A stretch of 64,000 bases of DNA from Streptomyces cyanogenus (lineage in GTDB: Bacteria > Actinomycetota > Actinomycetes > Streptomycetales > Streptomycetaceae): the NCBI RefSeq assembly GCF_017526105.1, contig NZ_CP071839.1, positions 6,672,001-6,736,000 of the forward strand. Reading direction: 5' to 3'. Shown piece after piece: positions 8,758 through 17,761 of this stretch (the stretch's first letter is position 1; each line of letters begins with the position of its first letter). A model generated the notes under the pieces. The model did not search any database. It saw nothing but the letters and a program-made list of their open reading frames with translations, and was not told the origin of the DNA. The translations under genes were made by a program, and so were the position numbers.

Positions 8758-9081
8758 CCGCAACGCGCGACTGTCACCGTCGACCGTCGAACCACCCTGT
8801 CACCAGTCCGCGCCGGCGGCGCTGACGCAACGTGAACGATGCGTCGACGCACACGGGCTCCCGTTCGAACCTGCGAGATGCGCGTGACCTAGGGGGCGAC
8901 CGCGTAGGCCCGGGCGGGAACGGCCCGGCCATCCCCCTGCTTCGCGGGCGACGCCCAGGTCCCGGACCTCGCGGTCGTCGCCCACGCCGTTCCACGCATC
9001 ACTTCACCGACCAGGAACCACCGGGCCGTCCGGTCCCGACCGGTTTTCACGTGTTCCATTATCCAGTAGGGAGCAGTTCAC

Positions 9082-10569
9082 ATGCGTCCATCCAGGACAC
9101 TGATCAACCACCGCCGGCGTGCCGGTACCTCCGCCGCCGTAGTGGCGATGCTGCTGGGTACCGCCCTCGGCGCCGGAGGCGGCACCGCCACCGCGGCGGC
9201 GGAGAGCGGGGAGGCCACGCGGGGCGAGGACAACGTCGTCCTCCAGTGGAACCAGGTGGCGTACGACGCCATGGTGAAGAAGGCCGCGGAGACCAACGGC
9301 CTGAAGCGCCCGCCGCTCGGCAGCCGCGTGCTCGCCATCGTCCACACCTGCATATACGACGCGTGGGCCGCGTACGACGCGCGGGCGGTCGGGACCCAGC
9401 TGGGCGACGACCTGCGGCAGCCGTACTACAAGCGCACGCTCGCCAACCGGAAGACCGCGGTCGACTACGCGGCGTACGACGCTCTGAACTACCTCTTCCC
9501 TGCCTACAAGAGCGACTTCGACGCCAAGCTGCGAGCCCTCGGCCAGGACCCGGCCAACACGTCGCGGGACACCAGAACCGCCGCCGGGGTGGCGCACACG
9601 GCCTGCGACGCGGTGATCGCCGACCGCCGGACGGACGGCTCCAACCAGGAGAACGAGTACGCCGACACCACGGGCTACACCCCTCTCAATCCGCCCCAGG
9701 ACATGTCCGTGCTGGACAAGTCGACCGTCGTGGACCCGGTGCGCTGGACCCCGCTCAGCATCAACGGGTTCGTCCCGCCGTTCGCCACCCCGCAGTGGGG
9801 CAACGTCAAGCCGTTCGCGATCAAGGATCCGGAGGCCTTCCTGCCGCCCCCGCCGCCCGCCTACGGGAGCGAGAAGCTCAAGGCGGACATCAAGACGATG
9901 ATGGACTACAACGCCAACCTGACCGATCGCCAGAAGGTGATCGCGGAGTACTGGCTCGAGAACCGCGAGACGCCCGCCGGCCACCAGAACAAGTGGGCCC
10001 AGTACATCTCTCGCCGCGACCACCACACGCTCGGTGAGGACGTGAAGATGTTCTTCACGCTCAACCTGGCCATGGCCGACGCCGGCATCGTGGCCTGGAA
10101 GAGCAAGGTGCACTACGACTACGCCCGTCCGATGACGGTGATCCGCTACAACCAGTCGGGCCAGCAGGTGCGCGGTTACGCCGGTCGCGGCAAGGGCACG
10201 CAGACGATTGCCGGCGAGACCTGGTTGCCGTACGTCACGACGCCTCCGTTCGCCTCGTACGTCTCCGGACACGCGGTGTGGGGCGCTACGGCGGCCGAGT
10301 CGCTGAAGCTGTGGACCGGCAGTGACAAGTTCGGTGACTCCTACACCGCCAAGGCCGGTTCGTCCACCTACGAGCCGGGCGTGACCCCCGCCTCGGACGT
10401 GACCCTGAAGTGGGACACCTTGAGCGAGGCCGCGAGGGAGGACGGCCTCTCCCGCGTCTACGGCGGCGGTCACTGGACGTTCGACATCGACGAGGGCCAG
10501 AAGGTCGGCCGGAACGTGGCCAAGGCCACCTTCGCGGTGGCCATGAAGTACATCAACGGCACCGCCTGA
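9082..10569 (+). CDS. Secreted vanadium-dependent haloperoxidase (PAP2 superfamily)
   Basis: 495 aa with an N-terminal signal (RRRAGTSAAVVAMLLGTALG, then an Ala-rich cleavage zone near residue 40). The three vanadate-binding blocks of the acid phosphatase/haloperoxidase superfamily are present: Lys342 and Arg349 (KVHYDYARP), Ser395-Gly396-His397 (VSGH, where most members have PSGH), and Arg458/His464 in SRVYGGGHWTFD. Such enzymes use H2O2 to oxidise halide to hypohalous acid outside the cell. Halide preference cannot be told. The start has AGTAGGGAGC upstream, and a hairpin follows the stop. An unoxidised phosphatase-like activity is the main alternative. Confidence 0.82.
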   Translation: MRPSRTLINHRRRAGTSAAVVAMLLGTALGAGGGTATAAAESGEATRGEDNVVLQWNQVAYDAMVKKAAETNGLKRPPLGSRVLAIVHTCIYDAWAAYDARAVGTQLGDDLRQPYYKRTLANRKTAVDYAAYDALNYLFPAYKSDFDAKLRALGQDPANTSRDTRTAAGVAHTACDAVIADRRTDGSNQENEYADTTGYTPLNPPQDMSVLDKSTVVDPVRWTPLSINGFVPPFATPQWGNVKPFAIKDPEAFLPPPPPAYGSEKLKADIKTMMDYNANLTDRQKVIAEYWLENRETPAGHQNKWAQYISRRDHHTLGEDVKMFFTLNLAMADAGIVAWKSKVHYDYARPMTVIRYNQSGQQVRGYAGRGKGTQTIAGETWLPYVTTPPFASYVSGHAVWGATAAESLKLWTGSDKFGDSYTAKAGSSTYEPGVTPASDVTLKWDTLSEAAREDGLSRVYGGGHWTFDIDEGQKVGRNVAKATFAVAMKYINGTA

Positions 10570-10601
10570 GGCCAGGCGTTCCGCTGACCTCCTCGAACGA
10601 G

Positions 10602-10638
10602 GGGACCACTCGCACAGGCGCTCCTGTCGGGTGGTCCC
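10602..10638. terminator. Hairpin downstream of the haloperoxidase gene
   Basis: GGGACCAC (10602-10609) pairs with GTGGTCCC (10631-10638), with an inner ACAGG/CCTGT pairing. It is a likely terminator, so the DoxX-like gene at 10830 probably has its own promoter. The rest of 10640-10829 shows only fragments of coding-like sequence. Confidence 0.55.
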
Positions 10639-10829
10639 GCGGCGGCCGGGCGCCGGCCGTGGGCCTGTGGCTCCCTCGCACATCGGAGGGGCACACCGGA
10701 AGGGCAAACGGCAAGCGGCGGAGCCGACGTGTGGGCTCTCAACGGCTCCGGAGAGGTCACCAACCACTTCGGCACCTTCGACCACGGCCGAACTCCCCGT
10801 ACCCACCGTCAGACAGGAGGACCACCCTG

Positions 10830-11387
10830 ATGTCCCGCAGCGCAGGATCCAGCAGACGCCTGCACACCATGTGGACGTCGTTCGCTGCCGGTTACCACCG
10901 TCGAAGCTCGGCCGTCCTCAGGATCAGCGTCGGAATCCTCTTCCTCTGGTTCGGCGGCCTGAAGTTCACACCCGCCATGAGCCCGGCCGAGGACATCGCC
11001 GTCCACGCGATGAGCGTGATGACCTTTCACGCCGTGCCGCCGGACGTTTCGCGACCTTTGCTGGCGACCATGGAGGTGGCCATCGGTCTCGGGCTCGTCA
11101 CCGGCGTCCTGCTGCGTCTCGCGCTCGCCGTCTTCTTCGTGCACATGCTCGGCGTGTTCTCGACGCTGGTTCTCCTCCCCGACGACGCGTGGTCGACCGT
11201 GCCGCTCGTTCCCACGATGGAGGGTCAGTACATCATCAAGAACATCGTCCTCATCGCCGCCTGCCTCGCCGTCGCGACCACCTCTGCGGCGTCGGCAGCC
11301 GGACCGGTGCCGACCATCACGCCCGCGCCCACGCAGGAGCCCGGCACGGAGGAAGCGCCGCTCACAGCCGGGACCGCTGCCCGTTAG
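10830..11387 (+). CDS. DoxX/DUF417 (RclC-like) membrane protein
   Basis: 185 aa with four predicted membrane helices. The first block (RISVGILFLWFGGLKFTPAM) and the last (GQYIIKNIVLIAACLAVA) are the conserved ends of DoxX/YkgB(DUF417)-type proteins; E. coli RclC of DUF417 protects against reactive chlorine. The start is the ATG at 10830 after ACAGGAGGACC. The C-terminus is a Pro/Thr-rich cytoplasmic or periplasmic tail. It sits next to a haloperoxidase that would make hypohalous acid, so a protective or quinone-linked redox role is plausible but inferred. Confidence 0.7.
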   Translation: MSRSAGSSRRLHTMWTSFAAGYHRRSSAVLRISVGILFLWFGGLKFTPAMSPAEDIAVHAMSVMTFHAVPPDVSRPLLATMEVAIGLGLVTGVLLRLALAVFFVHMLGVFSTLVLLPDDAWSTVPLVPTMEGQYIIKNIVLIAACLAVATTSAASAAGPVPTITPAPTQEPGTEEAPLTAGTAAR

Positions 11388-11411
11388 CCGGTCCTGTGTG
11401 GTGGCACCACC

Positions 11412-11474
11412 GTGCCGATCCAGGGCACCTGCTCGCTTCCCGACCTGCCCTACGACTTTGCCGCACTGCGATGA
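11412..11474 (+). pseudogene. Possible superoxide dismutase N-terminal scrap
   Basis: The frame reads VPIQGTCSLPDLPYDFAALR and then stops at 11472-11474. SLPDLPYDFAAL is very like the universal start of Fe/Mn superoxide dismutases (TLPELPYDYAALEP). Nothing after the stop continues the family in any frame I could follow. At about 12 matching residues this is only suggestive. The remaining bases 11475-11710 hold nothing I can identify. Confidence 0.28.
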
Positions 11475-11710
11475 ACACGGCGCCGGCTGACCGCGGCGCC
11501 GGTTCGGAGCCGCTCGTGGCGGGCTTCGCCCGGCGGGACGGCGTGGACCAGAAGGCCCCGGCCCTCGGCGACGGGCGGAGAGATCGTGTGCACGGCCGAC
11601 CTCGCCGGCACGCTGGCTGGGGCACTTCGAAAGAAGTCCCACGGATGCCGCCGCACCTCTTCCTGCCCCGCTTCACCGCAAGTCAGACAGGGTGCGACGG
11701 CATCCGCTCA

Positions 11711-13240
11711 TCAGATGTCGCGGAAGATCTCGATCTGCGCGCCGATCGAGTTCAGGCGTTCGGCGAGGTCCTCGTAACCGCGGTTGATGACGTACACGTT
11801 GCGCAGTACCGACGTGCCCTCGGCCGCCATCATCGCCAGCAGGACCACCACGGCGGGGCGCAGGGCCGGCGGGCACATCATCTCGGCGGCGCGCCAGCGC
11901 GTCGGGCCCTCGACCAGGACGCGGTGCGGGTCGAGGAGCTGGAGCCGGCCGCCGAGGCGGTTGAGGTCGGTCAGGTAGATGGCGCGGTTGTCGTAGACCC
12001 AGTCGTGGATGAGGGTCTTGCCCTGCGCGGTGGCCGCGATGGCCGCGAAGAACGGGACGTTGTCGATGTTCAGGCCCGGGAAGGGCATGGGGTGGATCTT
12101 GTCGATCGGCGCCTCCAGCTTGGAGGGGCGGACCGTGAGGTCGACCAGGCGGGTACGGCCGTTGTCCGCACAGTACTCCGGCGACCGGTCGTGGTCGAGG
12201 CCCATCTCCTCCAGGACCGCCAGCTCGATCTCCAGGAACTCGATGGGGACGCGGCGTACGGTCAGTTCGGACTCCGTCACCACGGCGGCGGCCAGCAGGC
12301 TCATCGCCTCGACCGGGTCCTCGGAGGGGGAGTAGTCGACGTCCACGTCGATGTTCGGCACGCCGTGCACGGTGAGCGTGGTGGTGCCGATGCCCTCCAC
12401 CTTGACGCCCAGCGCCTCCAGGAAGAAGCACAGGTCCTGGACCATGTAGTTGGAGGACGCGTTGCGGATGACGGTCACGCCGTCGTGGCGGGCGGCGGCC
12501 AGCAGCGCGTTCTCCGTCACCGTGTCGCCGCGTTCCGTCAGGACGATCGGGCGGTCGGGGCGGACGGAGCGGTCGACCCGGGCGTGGTACTGGCCCTCGG
12601 TGGCCGCGATGTCCAGACCGAACCGGCGCAGCGCGATCATGTGCGGCTCGATGGTCCGCGTGCCCAGGTCGCAGCCTCCGGCGTAGGGCAGCTTGAAGTG
12701 GTCCATGCGGTGCAGCAGCGGGCCGAGGAACATGATGATCGAGCGGGTGCGGACGGCCGCCTCCGCGTCGATCGCGGCCATCTCCAGCTCGGCGGGCGGG
12801 ACGAGTTCGAGGTCGACGCCGTCGTTGACCCAGCGGGTGCGCACGCCGATGGAGTTGAGCACCTCCAGCAGGCGGTACACCTCCTCGATCCGCGCCACCC
12901 GGCGCAGGACCGTGCGCCCCTTGTTCAGCAGGGAGGCGCACAGCAGTGCCACGCAGGCGTTCTTGCTGGTCTTCACGTCGATGGCGCCGGACAGCCGGCG
13001 GCCGCCGACCACACGCAGATGCATCGGACCCGCGTAGCCCAGCGACACGATCTCGCTGTCCAGCGCTTCACCGATTCGGGCGATCATCTCAAGGCTGATG
13101 TTCTGGTTGCCGCGCTCGATGCGGTTGACCGCGCTCTGGCTGGTGCCGAGCGCCTCCGCGAGCTGCGTCTGCGTCCAGCCCCGGTGCTGCCGGGCGTCAC
13201 GGATGAGCTTGCCGATGCGTACGAGGTAGTCGTCTGACAT
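11711..13240 (-). CDS. XRE-type HTH fused to MurA-like UDP-GlcNAc 1-carboxyvinyltransferase
   Basis: 509 aa. Residues 8-65 are a Cro/CI-type helix-turn-helix (TQTQLAEALGTSQSAVNRIE). Residues 75-509 are an EPSP-synthase/MurA fold with the substrate lysine and asparagine (SKNA, Lys93-Asn94) and the loop cysteine Cys190 (AGGCDLGTRT), the residue hit by fosfomycin in MurA. MurA transfers enolpyruvate from PEP to UDP-GlcNAc in peptidoglycan synthesis. I recall this fusion as the SCO5998-type second MurA of streptomycetes. A palindrome lies 12 bases upstream of the start, so the HTH may control its own gene. The enzyme could be active or serve mainly as a metabolite-sensing regulator. Confidence 0.88.
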   Translation of the reverse strand: MSDDYLVRIGKLIRDARQHRGWTQTQLAEALGTSQSAVNRIERGNQNISLEMIARIGEALDSEIVSLGYAGPMHLRVVGGRRLSGAIDVKTSKNACVALLCASLLNKGRTVLRRVARIEEVYRLLEVLNSIGVRTRWVNDGVDLELVPPAELEMAAIDAEAAVRTRSIIMFLGPLLHRMDHFKLPYAGGCDLGTRTIEPHMIALRRFGLDIAATEGQYHARVDRSVRPDRPIVLTERGDTVTENALLAAARHDGVTVIRNASSNYMVQDLCFFLEALGVKVEGIGTTTLTVHGVPNIDVDVDYSPSEDPVEAMSLLAAAVVTESELTVRRVPIEFLEIELAVLEEMGLDHDRSPEYCADNGRTRLVDLTVRPSKLEAPIDKIHPMPFPGLNIDNVPFFAAIAATAQGKTLIHDWVYDNRAIYLTDLNRLGGRLQLLDPHRVLVEGPTRWRAAEMMCPPALRPAVVVLLAMMAAEGTSVLRNVYVINRGYEDLAERLNSIGAQIEIFRDI

Positions 13241-13252
13241 GAGGTTGAGGTT

Positions 13253-13268
13253 ATCTCAGATATGAGAT
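13253..13268. promoter_or_regulatory. Palindromic operator before the XRE-MurA gene
   Basis: ATCTCA-GATA-TGAGAT is a perfect-armed inverted repeat 12 bases upstream of the leftward start at 13240. XRE proteins often bind such sites. It shares ATCTC-N6-GAGAT with the palindrome at 14271-14286 before aconitase. Confidence 0.55.
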
Positions 13269-13440
13269 GGTGCCCGTTGGGGGGTCCGTTCGGGTGAGGG
13301 CCGTACCGGTGATGCGGTGACGCCCCGTCAACACCGCTGGTGGGACGGGGTGCGGCACCGGATAGATCGGGCAAATCCATCGATGTCGTACAACGTGCCA
13401 CCCAACTCGGTTACCCCGTCCGGCGTATCCGGAACCCCCG

Positions 13441-13483
13441 CATGTGTGTCCCCCTCTCCTCCTCTGAAAGGGGGACACACATG
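13441..13483 (+). promoter_or_regulatory. Hairpin covering ribosome site and start codon of the lipoprotein gene
   Basis: CATGTGTGTCCCCCT (13441-13455) is the perfect reverse complement of AGGGGGACACACATG (13469-13483), separated by 13 bases. The right arm holds both the ribosome site AGGGGG and the ATG start. If transcribed, the 15-bp stem should block translation until melted. The left arm also contains an ATG (13442) in the same frame. The same palindrome could instead be a DNA operator. Confidence 0.75.
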
Positions 13484-14230
13484 AACACCAGGATGCGACA
13501 CCTTCCCGTTGCCGCCGCGCTCGTGCTCTGCTCCGTGCTGACCTCGTGCGGCTCGGAGCGTGCGGGCGGCCCGGCGGCCGGCGCGCCCTCGGCGGGCTCG
13601 TCCGCGACGGACGGGACGAGCGACGACCAGTGCCAGGACGAGTACACGGGCGAGGGCACGACCGGCGACGGCCAGGAAATTCCCGACACCACCAGTGACG
13701 ACCAGGAGCTTCCGGACCTCACGAGCGACGACCAGGGTGACGGTGGCCCGGACCTCACCAGTGACGACCAGGGTGACGGTGGCCCGGACCTCACCAGTGA
13801 CGACCAGGGTGACGGTGGCCCGGACCTCACCAGTGACGACCAGGGTGACGGTGGCCCGGACCTCACGAGCGACGACCAGGGTGACGGTGGCCCGGACCTC
13901 ACGAGTGACGACCCGGGGCCGCCCTGCGGTGCCACGGCCGGCCCGCACCGCTGGTTCCCCATGGCCCGCGACTTCCGGACGTATCTGAAGGCGGACGGCC
14001 GGAAGGCGGACGCCGCCATGGCCTCCCACGTGCTGAGCGTCTACGTCCGCAACCCCGAGGGTGGCGACCGTACGGAGGCGTGGGTCCGGGTGACCTACGG
14101 GGTGATGGAGCAGGACGACGCCGACCGCGCGGCCAAGGCGTTCGCCCGCTGGCGGTCCTCCGTCTACGGCGACCATGGGCACGTGGGCGTCACCGGGCCG
14201 GCCAAGACCGACGCCGAAGCGGACTGGTAG
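13481..14230 (+). CDS. Lipoprotein with Asp-rich 12-residue tandem repeats
   Basis: 249 aa. A type II signal peptide ends in the lipobox LTSC (Cys at residue 23). The middle has five full copies and one partial copy of DLTSDDQGDGGP, a very acidic, probably extended spacer. The C-terminal 100 residues (HRWFPMARDFRTYLKADGRK onward) look folded but I do not recognise the family. It is probably anchored on the outer face of the membrane, with the repeats spanning the wall or binding cations. The ATG at 13481 is chosen because the signal peptide starts there; it lies inside the hairpin described at 13441-13483. Confidence 0.7.
   Translation: MNTRMRHLPVAAALVLCSVLTSCGSERAGGPAAGAPSAGSSATDGTSDDQCQDEYTGEGTTGDGQEIPDTTSDDQELPDLTSDDQGDGGPDLTSDDQGDGGPDLTSDDQGDGGPDLTSDDQGDGGPDLTSDDQGDGGPDLTSDDPGPPCGATAGPHRWFPMARDFRTYLKADGRKADAAMASHVLSVYVRNPEGGDRTEAWVRVTYGVMEQDDADRAAKAFARWRSSVYGDHGHVGVTGPAKTDAEADW
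13715..13912 (+). repeat. 36-bp in-frame tandem repeat
   Basis: Five copies of a 36-base unit (starting at 13715, 13751, 13787, 13823 and 13859) plus a half copy encode DLTSDDQGDGGP each time. Copies differ only at a few silent positions (AGT/AGC, ACC/ACG), so the array is young or kept uniform by recombination. Copy number is likely to vary between strains. Confidence 0.9.
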
Positions 14231-14270
14231 GCGGTTGGGCATGACCATCCAGCGCCCATGTACTAGAGTT

Positions 14271-14286
14271 ATCTCGACATCGAGAT
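14271..14286. promoter_or_regulatory. Palindrome upstream of aconitase
   Basis: ATCTCGA-CA-TCGAGAT is a perfect-armed inverted repeat about 130 bases before the acnA start; the flanking T/A also pair. Its shape fits a MarR/TetR-type operator. The MarR-family TamR is reported to act on aconitase in S. coelicolor, but I cannot confirm its motif here. Confidence 0.55.
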
Positions 14287-14319
14287 ATCTGCCGAGGCGC
14301 ACCGTAGCCCGCCACTCCA

Positions 14320-14349
14320 GTAAGGTTTGCCTAACTTAGCCTCACCTCA
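14320..14349. promoter_or_regulatory. Two overlapping iron boxes (DmdR1/DtxR-type) before aconitase
   Basis: 14331-14349 (CTAACTTAGCCTCACCTCA) matches the Streptomyces iron box TTAGGTTAGGCTCACCTAA at 14 of 19 positions by hand count. On the other strand 14320-14338 matches it at 14 of 18. The two overlap head to head. DmdR1 binds such sites with Fe2+, so this aconitase gene, whose product holds an iron-sulphur cluster, is probably iron-controlled. Confidence 0.6.
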
Positions 14350-14418
14350 CTGGTTCGGCCAAGCCGGCGTGGCGGCACGATTGACGGTGGTACGCGCACA
14401 TCAATGAAGGAGACTGTC

Positions 14419-17214
<2,796 letters not shown>

Positions 17215-17234
17215 GCGGCAGCGCCCGGCGGACG

Positions 17235-17268
17235 AGGGCCGCATCCCCGGCACCGGGGGTGCGGCCCT
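17235..17268. terminator. Hairpin after acnA
   Basis: AGGGCCGCA pairs with TGCGGCCCT around an inner CCCC/GGGG pairing. It lies between the convergent acnA and GYD genes and probably ends transcription from both sides. Confidence 0.65.
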
Positions 17269-17328
17269 TCGCCGTACGGTGCCCGCACCCCGCCCGGCGG
17301 GTCCTCGTCCCCGGGCCGGGAACCCCCG

Positions 17329-17649
17329 TCACGCGCCGGGTGCGCGGAAGGAGACCTCGCGGCGGGCCGCCTCGTCGAGCTCGCCGACGGTCAGGAGGGG
17401 AGTGGCCCGGGTGCGGAGCGCGCCGCTCGCCTTGACCCTCAGGCTGACGGCGGCCATGGAGACCGGGTCGGGGAAGTCGACGATGCACACGAGGTCGTCC
17501 TCGCCGAAGGCGTAGTACATGGCCTCCACCGTGCCGCCGAGCCCGGTGACGACCTGGTCGACGGCGGCGCGGCGGCCACTCGCGCCCTCCGCGAGCAGCC
17601 CCTGCGTGCCCTCGGGCGTGTAGGCGGCCTGGATGAGGAACTTCGGCAT
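17329..17649 (-). CDS. GYD-domain protein
   Basis: 106 aa. It starts MPKFLIQAAYTPEGTQGLL and has the alpha/beta ferredoxin-like layout of the GYD family (EAMYYAFGEDDLVCIVDFPD in the centre). Function of the family is unknown; small dimeric proteins of this fold often bind small molecules. The ATG at 17649 has GGCAGGAGC upstream. Confidence 0.8.
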   Translation of the reverse strand: MPKFLIQAAYTPEGTQGLLAEGASGRRAAVDQVVTGLGGTVEAMYYAFGEDDLVCIVDFPDPVSMAAVSLRVKASGALRTRATPLLTVGELDEAARREVSFRAPGA

Positions 17650-17761
17650 CGGAGTGCTCCTGCCCATGGGTGTCCGGTACGCGTAGGTGTTTCCCGCCGT
17701 CACACCGGCAGCCCGCACCGCACGGCCGAATTCACTCGTCGGCAGCCGCACCTCGTCCCGC

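Noticed and set aside
10735..10829. Coding-like phrase VWALNGSGEVTNHFGTFDHG upstream of the DoxX-like gene
   Set aside because: It looks like a scrap of a secreted protein but I could not name the family, it has no start, and it runs into the ribosome site of the next gene.
13715..13912. CRISPR-like regular repeats
   Set aside because: Units are directly joined without spacers and are in frame inside a protein gene.
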